This document shows, in pieces, positions 1 to 5,620 of a stretch of 12,965 nt of DNA. The notes under the pieces were generated by a model. It made no database searches. It saw only the letters and a program-made list of their open reading frames with translations, and was not told where the DNA came from. Numbering within the stretch: the first letter of the stretch is position 1; every line of letters starts with the position of its first letter. The DNA comes from CAZCZU01 sp964503475 (GTDB taxonomy: Bacteria > Pseudomonadota > Zetaproteobacteria > Mariprofundales > Mariprofundaceae), in NCBI GenBank assembly GCA_964503475.1, contig CAZCZU010000056.1:1-12965 (forward strand), written 5' to 3'. The translations under genes and the position numbers were made by a program.

Positions 1-115
1 AACGGGGCGCAGAGTAGAGGCGCATGGCCACTGCCGCCCTTCACCCTGGACGAATGGATTCAATCCCCATCACGAATAGGGCAATATAGGCCCATCAACT
101 TCGAGGAAGGGCGCG

Positions 116-346
116 ATGACGGAAACAATGCATGACGACAAAGCCGGGGCCGAACAGCGCCCGAACCGCGGACTGGATGATTTGGAGATGGTCGAGCAGA
201 TGTCCGAGCCGGAATCCGGCCTGACCAAATGGGGGCTCACTGTGGTGGGCTCCTTCGTGCTTGGGGCCCTGGTCTTCGTCCTGCTGGCTTACGGCATCTA
301 TTACTTCCTGTTCCACTACGGCGACCTCTTCTTCGCCGGCCACTAA
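116..346 (+). CDS. Small single-pass membrane protein, unknown function
   Basis: This encodes 76 residues of no family I recognise. The first 36 residues are hydrophilic and acidic, with repeated Asp and Glu. A hydrophobic segment from about residue 39 to 66 (VVGSFVLGALVFVLLAYGIYYF core) then forms one likely transmembrane helix rich in aromatic residues, ending in a short His/Asp tail. There is no signal peptide or lipobox, so an N-in, C-out inner-membrane anchor is the simplest reading. The start ATG is preceded by a purine-rich GAGGAAGG at about 106-113, which serves as a ribosome binding site. The next plus-strand element, 52 nt downstream, is the decayed peptidoglycan-binding gene, so the two may once have been one transcript. 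Being a real gene is likely from the RBS and the clean membrane helix; its role is unknown. Confidence 0.6.
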   Translation: MTETMHDDKAGAEQRPNRGLDDLEMVEQMSEPESGLTKWGLTVVGSFVLGALVFVLLAYGIYYFLFHYGDLFFAGH

Positions 347-397
347 TTCCTGAAGGAGCGTCAACCAGCCGGAATAGTCGGGAGGTTGGAGAAAGCA

Positions 398-657
398 ATG
401 GCCAGGCCCTTGAAAATCGATATGTGTGGCGAGCGGGGCCAGCATCTGCAACAACTGCTCAAGCAGTTGGGTATGCGATCACCGATCAACCGGACCTGAC
501 CGGCACCGCTACACGCGTAGCAGGAGAATGGACTTACGCCCGGCGGCGTGGCGAAACCACGCCATGAAGCTGTGCGAAAGGAATCGAATACAAATCCGGA
601 ACTGGCCACGCTACAGCACAGGTGGATGCACTCACGACGATGAAAGGCTTCAGCTAA
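398..657 (+). pseudogene. Decayed copy of the peptidoglycan-binding-domain gene
   Basis: This stretch is clearly homologous to the intact gene at 3718-4152, down to the ribosome binding site (GGTTGGAG here, GATTGGAG there) and the start MARPLKIDMCGERGQHLQQLLK against MGRPLKIYMRGERVKQLQQLLK. One base is missing near 469-475 relative to the intact copy. This throws the frame into a TGA at 497-499 after 33 codons. Homology continues in another frame (DQPDLTGTATR against DQPGLFGTGTR). About 60 nt is then missing, and homology resumes around 581 (ESNTNPELATLQ against DSNADTNTATLQ). A second one-base loss lies near 617, after which the frame ends AQVDALTTMKGFS with TAA at 655-657. The two frameshifts and the internal deletion make an intact product impossible without recoding. 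A 33-residue peptide could still be made. I am confident about the homology; expression is unknown. Confidence 0.85.
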
Positions 658-671
658 AACCTTTTTTCTGC

Positions 672-694
672 GCCAGCCCCTTTAAGGTGCTGGC
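672..694. other. Imperfect hairpin at the end of the lipoprotein gene
   Basis: GCCAGC (672-677) and GCTGGC (689-694) pair perfectly, and the centre (CCTTTAAGG-like) can extend the stem with one mismatch. It overlaps the stop codon of the minus-strand lipoprotein gene (682-684). Read on the minus strand, the stem is followed by an A-run rather than a U-run, so it is not a classical intrinsic terminator. It may protect the 3' end of the mRNA. Confidence 0.35.
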
Positions 695-1218
695 TGATCG
701 GAGCAATTCAACACCGGTCCGGGCAGCGTTTCTCCGAACAGGCTCCAGTGTCGGGTCTTTTCAAACACATGGACCGTATAAGGTTCAGGGCTTGCCTTGA
801 TATAGGTTCTGGGACGAGCGGCAAATGCATCGGATACGGGCTCGCAATCGACTTTGAGCTGAATGTCACCGGCAGGAACCTCTTCCAGTTTCGAGAAGTT
901 GAGAATTTTTCCGCAGACCGGGTTGCCGTTCAATGGCGATGTGCTACCGGAGAGCCTGTCCCTGCCCGGCTCGCCCCGAAACACGATTCCCTGTGGCTGA
1001 TTGCTGAAATCGATCCGCGTGAGACTGCATTCGGTCAACAGGACAGCCGGCCCCGCCTTGGTCGTTCCGAGCAGTTGCTCGGTCTTGGGCCAGTAGAGAA
1101 CAAAATGTCGCTCGATTCCGTTGGAGTCCGGAGCGGCCCATTTTCCTTCGTACATATAGTTTGTACAACTGGTCAGTAAAACAGTGCAAATCAGGCAAAC
1201 CCGCGCGGTCATTTTCAT
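682..1218 (-). CDS. Predicted lipoprotein, unknown function
   Basis: This encodes 178 residues. The N-terminus (MKMTARVCLICTVLLTSC) is a type II signal peptide: basic residues, a short hydrophobic stretch, and a lipobox LTSC with the acylated Cys at position 18. The mature protein should be lipid-anchored and face the periplasm. Residue +2 is Thr, not the Asp that would retain it in the inner membrane, so an outer-membrane location is plausible. The mature part has four Cys apart from the lipobox Cys, including a CGK and a VDCEP, so a disulfide-stabilised fold is possible. I recognise no domain. The start is fixed by AAGGGG just upstream of the ATG. It begins 9 nt after the stop of the hydrolase gene and is probably cotranscribed with it. 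An enzyme-lipoprotein partnership is inferred from position only. Confidence 0.75.
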   Translation of the reverse strand: MKMTARVCLICTVLLTSCTNYMYEGKWAAPDSNGIERHFVLYWPKTEQLLGTTKAGPAVLLTECSLTRIDFSNQPQGIVFRGEPGRDRLSGSTSPLNGNPVCGKILNFSKLEEVPAGDIQLKVDCEPVSDAFAARPRTYIKASPEPYTVHVFEKTRHWSLFGETLPGPVLNCSDQPAP

Positions 1219-1227
1219 ATCAGCCCC

Positions 1228-2031
1228 TTACGAAGAGATCATGTCGACCAGCTTGTCGCCGACAACCGGACTGTCCCAGTAAGCGGTATGGGCCATCAGC
1301 CATGCCTTGCCCGTATCGGCTGCAATATCGCGAATCACCCACCCCTGGCTGGGATCCGGCTTGAGGAAATTTTCAGCAATCGTGAACTGAGACAAGTGCT
1401 GCCCGAAGATATCGCCGGACACAACGGGATCGTTATGGTCCCAGATATTCAGCCAGCGAAACCATTTCTGGCCCGCGCCCAAATCGGCAATACGGTCTCG
1501 TCCCGTGACCCGGAACATCTTCAAGCCAATGGGGGAACCGATGGTGAGCAACCCCTGCACAGGCCAGGTTTTACGCGAATTACGATTAAAATAGTTGCCC
1601 TCGGAGATCAACTGATTCAGCACATCGAATGCATAAATCGAGCCAAGGCTGTGTGCCACGATGTAGCACGGGTTTCCGGCCTCATAGATATCAAGAATCG
1701 CCTTCCGAAGCCCCTGGCGGATGATGTCTGCCGTCTTGCCGTTCTGAAGCGAGATCACAACATCGCCGACGAGATCCAGCACGTTATCCCCGACAGCCTG
1801 ACCGATCGGATTCTGGATCAAAAGATCGAGCAGCAGCCTGAACTTCTTCTGCGCCTCGTTATTGATATTTTCATAGCGATACAGCGAACACTCAAACGGC
1901 AATGGAATATTGCCCAACCGGCTCCTGATAAGGGTATCGATCAATCTGTCCTGGTTCAGGTCTGCATCGGTTCCGGTCTGCACGCCATGTACGACCAAAA
2001 CCTTTCTGGGTAACCCTGGATCAACAGCCAT
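1228..2031 (-). CDS. Alpha/beta hydrolase (lipase/esterase-like)
   Basis: This encodes 267 residues from the ATG at 2031, chosen because GAGGAGGG sits 7 nt upstream of it; the frame also has an ATG 11 codons earlier with no such site. The alpha/beta hydrolase pattern is complete. It starts with a beta strand and oxyanion-type turn VLVVHGVQ (about residues 11-18). The nucleophile elbow is AHSLGS, with Ser at about 128. An acid follows in WDHNDPVV (Asp about 201), then a His in LMAHTAYWDSP (about 248). The family hydrolyses ester or amide bonds, and the AHSLG elbow is commonest in lipases and esterases. The substrate cannot be told from sequence. No signal peptide is visible, so the enzyme is cytoplasmic or is exported by another route. 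It is the first gene of a pair with the downstream lipoprotein. A lipase effector with a lipoprotein partner is one speculative reading; a housekeeping esterase is equally possible. Confidence 0.82.
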   Translation of the reverse strand: MAVDPGLPRKVLVVHGVQTGTDADLNQDRLIDTLIRSRLGNIPLPFECSLYRYENINNEAQKKFRLLLDLLIQNPIGQAVGDNVLDLVGDVVISLQNGKTADIIRQGLRKAILDIYEAGNPCYIVAHSLGSIYAFDVLNQLISEGNYFNRNSRKTWPVQGLLTIGSPIGLKMFRVTGRDRIADLGAGQKWFRWLNIWDHNDPVVSGDIFGQHLSQFTIAENFLKPDPSQGWVIRDIAADTGKAWLMAHTAYWDSPVVGDKLVDMISS

Positions 2032-2245
2032 GAACCTGCCCTCCTCGAATCCGTTCCATAACACGATGGATTGCGGTCAGGCGGAATCCCGGCCGGCCGC
2101 ATATCACTCCTTTTAAACGCGCTTATGGTCAAAATGTCTTCATTCGTGAGTGGCACGCATCGAAAACAATCGTGAAACGCTCAACCCATACTGTCGCTGC
2201 GTTGAAACACCTCACCATCAATGTTAACGAAAAGTCTATGTCGAA

Positions 2246-2262
2246 CACGCTCGGGGAGCGTG
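2246..2262 (-). terminator. Hairpin downstream of the helicase gene (possible terminator)
   Basis: On the minus strand CACGCTC and GAGCGTG pair perfectly around a CCC loop, 10 nt after the helicase stop codon. The following sequence has only scattered T residues (a TTTT comes 11 nt later), so intrinsic termination would be weak. Position and stem quality support a role at the helicase 3' end. Confidence 0.45.
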
Positions 2263-2271
2263 CATGCAGAA

Positions 2272-3528
2272 CTACCGTTTTTTCGTCTTGCTGGCCTTGG
2301 ACTTCTTCGGCTTCTTTTTGCTCAGCCAGGCATCGTGTTCGGCGACCAGTGCCCTGAGATCCGTCGCCTCCGGTGACGCGGCAACCGTAGCGGCATAGGC
2401 CTTCCTGCCGAGCTTCAGCACCTCGATCGGCTTGTTGAGAAAGGCCTGAATATCCTCGAGTAGCGGCTGCTCTTCGGGGCTGCAGAATGAAATGGCGATA
2501 CCCTTGTTCACGCCGCGCCCGGTGCGCCCCACCCGGTGCACGTAGTTCTCCGGCTTTTCGGGCAGGTCGTAGTTGATGACGTAATCGACATCGGGAATAT
2601 CGATGCCGCGCGCGCTCACATCGGTGGCGATCATGATGCGGTGCTCCCCTTCCCGGAACTGGCGCATCGCATCGGAGCGCTCGGCCTGGTCCTTGTCGCC
2701 GTGGATATCCACCGCCTCAACGCCCACACGCGCCATCGCCTTCACCACACGCTCGGCCCGCACCTTCGTGCGCACGAAGACGATCATTTTGCTCTCGGGA
2801 TGCTCGTTGATATGGCGCTCCAGGAAGAAGCGCTTGTCGTCCTGCGCCACGTGCATCACCGCGTGGCTGATATTCTTCGATACCTTGTCCTTCGGCGAGA
2901 CCTGGATGCGGATGGCAGCACTCTTCACCTGCGAGTAGGCAAGCTTGCGGATTTCATCGTTGATGGTGGCCGAGAAGAAGAGGGTCTGATGACGCCAGGT
3001 GAGCATCTTCTTCACGTACTTGATGTCCTCGATGAAGCCGAGGTCGAGCATATGGTCGGCCTCGTCGAGCACCAGCGTGCTCACGCCCTGCAACCGGATC
3101 TCCCCCTGATTGATCAGGTCGAACATACGCCCCGGTGTGGTGATCAGGATATCGATGCCGTCCTGCAGTTTGGCGATCTGGCGCTCCTGCTCCACACCGC
3201 CAAAGAGAGCAAAGCTTTTCACCCGGGTATGCTCGGCCAGGGTATCGAACACCTTGCCGATCTGCTGCGCCAGCTCGCGGATGGGCACCATGACGATACA
3301 CTTGATACCGTAGGAACGCTTGCTGCTCTTGAAGCGATGAATCTTGTCGATGACCGGAATGGCGAAGGCAGCGGTCTTGCCGGTGCCGGTCTGAGCGATA
3401 GCCAGCACATCCTCGCCGTTCAGGATCGAGGGAATCGCCTTGAACTGGATATCGGTCGGCCGCTTGAAACCCAGGCGGGCCAGGTTTTTTTTCAGCTCTT
3501 CGGAGATGTAGTAACGATCAAACTTCAT
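2272..3528 (-). CDS. DEAD-box ATP-dependent RNA helicase (RhlE-like)
   Basis: This encodes 418 residues with the complete DEAD-box motif set. A Q motif lies at 21-28 (FKRPTDIQ), motif I AQTGTGKT at 45-52, Ia PIRELAQQ at 82-89 (the usual PTRELA has Ile here), Ib TPGR at 131-134 and motif II DEAD at 155-158. Motif III SAT is at 186-188, IV IVFVRT at 249-254, V ATDVSARGID at 301-310 and VI HRVGRTGR at 331-338. The C-terminus is a short Lys/Ser tail (KKKPKKSKASKTKKR), a typical nonspecific RNA-binding extension. Such enzymes unwind short RNA duplexes in ribosome assembly, mRNA decay or cold adaptation. The frame stays open for about 197 codons upstream of the chosen ATG, but that part is antisense to the peptidoglycan-binding gene and has no helicase homology. 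The chosen start places MKFDRYYIS directly before the Q motif, as the family expects. Among subfamilies RhlE fits best; exact orthology is unproven. Confidence 0.95.
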   Translation of the reverse strand: MKFDRYYISEELKKNLARLGFKRPTDIQFKAIPSILNGEDVLAIAQTGTGKTAAFAIPVIDKIHRFKSSKRSYGIKCIVMVPIRELAQQIGKVFDTLAEHTRVKSFALFGGVEQERQIAKLQDGIDILITTPGRMFDLINQGEIRLQGVSTLVLDEADHMLDLGFIEDIKYVKKMLTWRHQTLFFSATINDEIRKLAYSQVKSAAIRIQVSPKDKVSKNISHAVMHVAQDDKRFFLERHINEHPESKMIVFVRTKVRAERVVKAMARVGVEAVDIHGDKDQAERSDAMRQFREGEHRIMIATDVSARGIDIPDVDYVINYDLPEKPENYVHRVGRTGRGVNKGIAISFCSPEEQPLLEDIQAFLNKPIEVLKLGRKAYAATVAASPEATDLRALVAEHDAWLSKKKPKKSKASKTKKR

Positions 3529-3717
3529 GGCGCCACTCTCGCATAATCCAGCGCCTGCGACACCGCAATTTATCCGTTCACGAAGTGGCGCTGGTTCGGC
3601 GGCTCCAAAGCACGATGCCAATTTGCGGGGAATCATGGAATCCTTCTGACCTGCTTGACTCCTCTGCCCCGGCCTCCAGCATCGCGATACCGGAAAAGGA
3701 CATGATTGGAGCAGACG

Positions 3718-4152
3718 ATGGGCAGACCCTTGAAAATCTATATGCGTGGCGAACGGGTAAAACAGTTGCAGCAACTGCTCAAGCGCCATGGCCATGAGAT
3801 CAGCGATCAGCCGGGCCTGTTCGGCACAGGTACACGCGCGGCGGTCAAGCTGCTGCAGCAGGAGCACGGTCTGGAGGCCACCGGCATTGCCGATGATGCC
3901 CTGATGGCACACATCGGCACCAAACTGGAGCCGCAGCCTGATACTACCGCACAGGATTCGAATGCAGACACGAATACGGCAACGCTGCAGGCACAACTGG
4001 ATGCGCTGACACAACTGCTGCTGCAAAAAGGGGTGATTAGCGCCGAGGAGCTGAACGAACTTCTCTCCGCTCCCACCTCTACAAGCACAGCGACGCCATC
4101 CGAACCACCATCGTCGCAAGCACCCGGAGTCATCGGCTCGCCTCTATTCTGA
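3718..4152 (+). CDS. Peptidoglycan-binding (PG_binding_1-type) domain protein
   Basis: This encodes 144 residues. Residues about 10-67 fit the three-helix peptidoglycan-binding domain. They carry the repeat-like pattern GERVKQLQQLLKRHG, then QPGLFGTGTRAAVKLLQQEHGL and a closing helix, with the family's conserved G-x-F/Y-G-x-x-T-x-x-A-V core. A low-complexity linker follows, rich in Asp, Thr and Asn. A predicted helix-turn segment comes next (about 88-117, LDALTQLLLQKGVISAEEL), resembling the short C-terminal SHOCT-like motif, and the protein ends in a Ser/Thr/Pro tail. There is no signal peptide, no membrane helix and no catalytic domain, so how it would meet the cell wall is unclear. It could act as a cytoplasmic adaptor or be exported by a non-Sec route. 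The ATG at 3718 is preceded by TTGGAG; a TTG 12 nt earlier is also in frame. The decayed paralogue at 398-657 supports the same start. Confidence 0.85.
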   Translation: MGRPLKIYMRGERVKQLQQLLKRHGHEISDQPGLFGTGTRAAVKLLQQEHGLEATGIADDALMAHIGTKLEPQPDTTAQDSNADTNTATLQAQLDALTQLLLQKGVISAEELNELLSAPTSTSTATPSEPPSSQAPGVIGSPLF

Positions 4153-4274
4153 TGATCGGTGAGACACCGGACACAACCATCATCCGCCGCTTCCGGCATG
4201 GTGGCCTGCCGGGAGGCAGCTGGACTTACCAGCATGATTCCGGGCCTGTCAGCTACTACCTCAACTTCCTGTAA
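4152..4274 (+). CDS. Possible 40-residue small ORF coupled to the peptidoglycan-binding gene
   Basis: An ATG overlaps the TGA stop of the preceding gene in the form TGATG, the classic arrangement for translational reinitiation. The 40-codon frame ends with TAA at 4272-4274, 26 nt before a strong hairpin. The product starts MIGETPDTTIIRRFRHGG and continues with Gly, Trp and Tyr residues to a C-terminus YYLNFL. About two thirds of the codons end in G or C, like the neighbouring genes. No family is recognised, there is no membrane helix, and nothing similar is visible in the decayed paralogue locus. It may be a real coupled microprotein or a chance frame. Confidence 0.4.
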   Translation: MIGETPDTTIIRRFRHGGLPGGSWTYQHDSGPVSYYLNFL

Positions 4275-4300
4275 ACTGCACACATCAGACACAAAAAAGA

Positions 4301-4321
4301 AGGGCGGCCAATGGCCGCCCT
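4301..4321 (-). terminator. Intrinsic terminator of the cytochrome c gene, possibly bidirectional
   Basis: AGGGCGGCCA and TGGCCGCCCT form a perfect GC-rich stem with a minimal loop. On the minus strand it is followed by TTCTTTTTTG (A-run at 4293-4298 on the plus strand), the standard intrinsic terminator pattern, 34 nt after the cytochrome stop codon. On the plus strand it is followed by TCTTTCCCCC, a poorer tract, but it also lies at the end of the convergent peptidoglycan-binding unit and may serve both. Confidence 0.85.
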
Positions 4322-4355
4322 CTTTCCCCCGTGAAGAGACTTTAGATCGCGAGGA

Positions 4356-4709
4356 TCAATAGTTGCTGATCTTGCCAGCCTTAACCGACTCGAACAGGGC
4401 GTGAGCCGCTTCCTTGCCGTGGCCCTTGATCAGGCGCTTGTACTGGCCGGTCATCAGGCCGGTCTTGTGCTTCCACTTGCTATTGGATGCAGCAAGCTTA
4501 CGGTCCTTGTTGGCAAAGCCGCTTTCGAAGGCAGCTGCCAGGGTAGCCTCATCGCCATAGGCATCGGCGATCGATTTCCAGGAAGGGCCAACCTTGTCCT
4601 TGTTAATCGCATGGCAGGCCTTGCACTTGCTGGCCGGGAACGCATCCGCTGCGGTTGAAACAGATACCACGGCAAGCGCAGCAGCTGCAATCATCATAAC
4701 TTTTTTCAC
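4356..4709 (-). CDS. Small periplasmic c-type cytochrome (class I)
   Basis: This encodes 117 residues from a GTG start at 4709, chosen because GGAGG lies 5 nt upstream and the product then begins directly with a signal peptide (MKKVMMIAAAALAVVSVSTAADA, cleavage after Ala-23). The mature protein of about 94 residues carries one haem site C29-K-A-C32-H33. The class I signature VGPSW follows (40-44), and the only later Met (M86 in TGLMTGQ) is the likely distal haem ligand. It is strongly Lys-rich, so it is a basic soluble electron carrier in the periplasm, close in layout to cytochrome c551/c5-type proteins. Its redox partners are not encoded in the window. It stands alone: its own terminator lies downstream and a 300-nt leader or spacer separates it from ppiC. 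In-frame upstream ATGs exist but would put hydrophilic residues ahead of the signal peptide. Confidence 0.9.
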   Translation of the reverse strand: MKKVMMIAAAALAVVSVSTAADAFPASKCKACHAINKDKVGPSWKSIADAYGDEATLAAAFESGFANKDRKLAASNSKWKHKTGLMTGQYKRLIKGHGKEAAHALFESVKAGKISNY

Positions 4710-5011
4710 AATATCCTCCATATTCCCTTGATCATCACACATCATTCGATGGAGCTCCCCATCCATATGTGAAACGCCCATTTGCTTCTGAAACGACTCA
4801 AATTAGCGCATAAAGGGACTTTAGACCCCTAAGGCTGTGCCTCAATGCGTATAAAGTGCTCTTATTATCGTAGAGAGTACCCACCCCCCTCTTTGGGGGC
4901 AGTTATAGCTCAAATCCCGGGGGTGGACTGATTGTTCCCTGATGCAGGGAAAAAGGGGGGAGTAGAACAGCCACCACTCATTCCAGCGGCGAAAAGGCTG
5001 TCCAAGATGGA
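4710..5011 (-). promoter_or_regulatory. Intergenic region upstream of the cytochrome gene, with candidate promoter and G/C-run hairpins
   Basis: I see no gene in these 302 nt. A modest sigma70-like candidate on the minus strand is TTGAGG (4845-4840), 16 nt, then TAAAGT (4823-4818); each hexamer matches consensus at four of six positions. Further upstream, CCACCCCC (4881-4888) can pair with GGGGGTGG (4919-4926), or its C-run can pair locally with GGGGG at 4895-4899, so two structures compete. A separate hairpin TTCCCT/AGGGAA lies at 4935-4951 beside a G6 run (4955-4960). None is followed by a T-run on the minus strand, so none is a clear ppiC terminator. The promoter is weakly supported; the inverted repeats are directly visible. 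Confidence 0.35.
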
Positions 5012-5290
5012 CTAATTCCTGAAGTAGACCACGACCAGGTGGAATCCGAATCGGCTTTTGATCGGCCCATGCACCGTGTACAGCGCCTTTTTGAAGATCA
5101 CTTGCTCGATCGGCTTCACCAGCTGTCCGGGATAGATTTCACCCAGGTCCCCATCGCGCCTGCGCGACGAGCAGGTTGAATACTTACGGGCCAGCCTGGC
5201 GAAATCCTCGCCCTTATCGAGGCGCTGCTTCAGCTGCTCGGCCTCCTGTTTCGTCTTCACCAGGATATGTTTGGCCATGGCGCTAGGCAT
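5012..5290 (-). CDS. ppiC: Peptidyl-prolyl cis-trans isomerase, parvulin type (PpiC)
   Basis: This encodes 92 residues, the usual length of the single-domain cytoplasmic parvulin PpiC (93 in E. coli), with the same landmarks in order. These are AKHILVKTKQEAEQL at the start, a helix with GEDFARLARKYSTC, then the glycine-rich GDLGEIYPGQLVKPIEQVIF. A loop HGPIKSRFGFHLVVVYFRN runs to the C-terminus, where PpiC typically ends FGYHII..LYRN. The enzyme speeds cis-trans isomerisation of peptidyl-prolyl bonds. There is no signal peptide. The ATG at 5290 is preceded by AAGGAG 7 nt upstream; a second in-frame ATG four codons on (5278) has no better site. The start overlaps the end of the DUF167 gene by 8 nt, with the ribosome binding site inside that gene, so translation is probably coupled. 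It is the last gene of the DUF2333-yggU-ppiC operon. Confidence 0.93.
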   Translation of the reverse strand: MPSAMAKHILVKTKQEAEQLKQRLDKGEDFARLARKYSTCSSRRRDGDLGEIYPGQLVKPIEQVIFKKALYTVHGPIKSRFGFHLVVVYFRN

Positions 5291-5609
5291 CGTGTTTCTC
5301 CTTGTCGGCCCTTGCTTTTTCAAGCTTCCTGCTGACAACAGGCGGCAGCTTCGCAGGCGACTTGATGCGCAGCTGTTTGTTGACGTTTTTCCTGCCGAAT
5401 ACCACCTCGATATCCTTGGGGGAGACACCGAATTTCCCGGCCAGAAAGCGGACCATATGATCGGTCGCCCTGCCCTGCACCGGTGCAGCTGTGACACTGA
5501 CCCGCAGCTGATGCCCCGTCGGCTTGCAGATCGCATCCCGTTTGGCTGCAGGTGTGCCAAGAATATTGAGCACCAGGACGTTTCCATCCCATGCACAGAA
5601 ATCTTTCAT
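5283..5609 (-). CDS. yggU: DUF167 / YggU family protein
   Basis: This encodes 108 residues matching the small DUF167 (YggU) family along its length. A first beta strand (NVLVLNILGTPAAKRDAIC) corresponds to the family's LxLxVxPxAxxD. Then come RVSVTAAPVQGRATDHMVRFLAGKFGV, where the A-P-P-V-x-G-x-A-N block appears as AAPVQGRAT, and a strand DIEVVFGRKNVNKQLRI matching the family's GxxxRxKxxxI. The usual Asn after GxA is Thr here. The C-terminal 20 residues are Lys/Glu-rich and longer than in E. coli. Structures of relatives show a compact alpha/beta fold, but the biochemical role is not established. The ATG lies 11 nt after the DUF2333 stop and lacks a good ribosome binding site, so it may depend on coupling. 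It overlaps ppiC by 8 nt at its 3' end. Confidence 0.87.
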   Translation of the reverse strand: MKDFCAWDGNVLVLNILGTPAAKRDAICKPTGHQLRVSVTAAPVQGRATDHMVRFLAGKFGVSPKDIEVVFGRKNVNKQLRIKSPAKLPPVVSRKLEKARADKEKHDA

Positions 5610-5620
5610 TGCAACCGGAA

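Noticed and set aside
1..25. Possible start of a minus-strand gene leaving the window at the left edge (ATG at 25, MRLYSAPR, with AAGGG upstream)
   Set aside because: Only eight codons are visible and the spacing to the AAGGG is long (better for a GTG two codons earlier). Too little to call.
2536..3546. Plus-strand open frame (336 codons) opposite the helicase
   Set aside because: It is the antisense shadow of all the DEAD-box motifs; composition is His/Asp/Leu-rich with no fold signature.
4935..4951. TTCCCT/AGGGAA hairpin as a terminator for ppiC
   Set aside because: On the minus strand the stem is followed by CAATCAGTCC, without a T-run; kept only as part of the structured leader observation.
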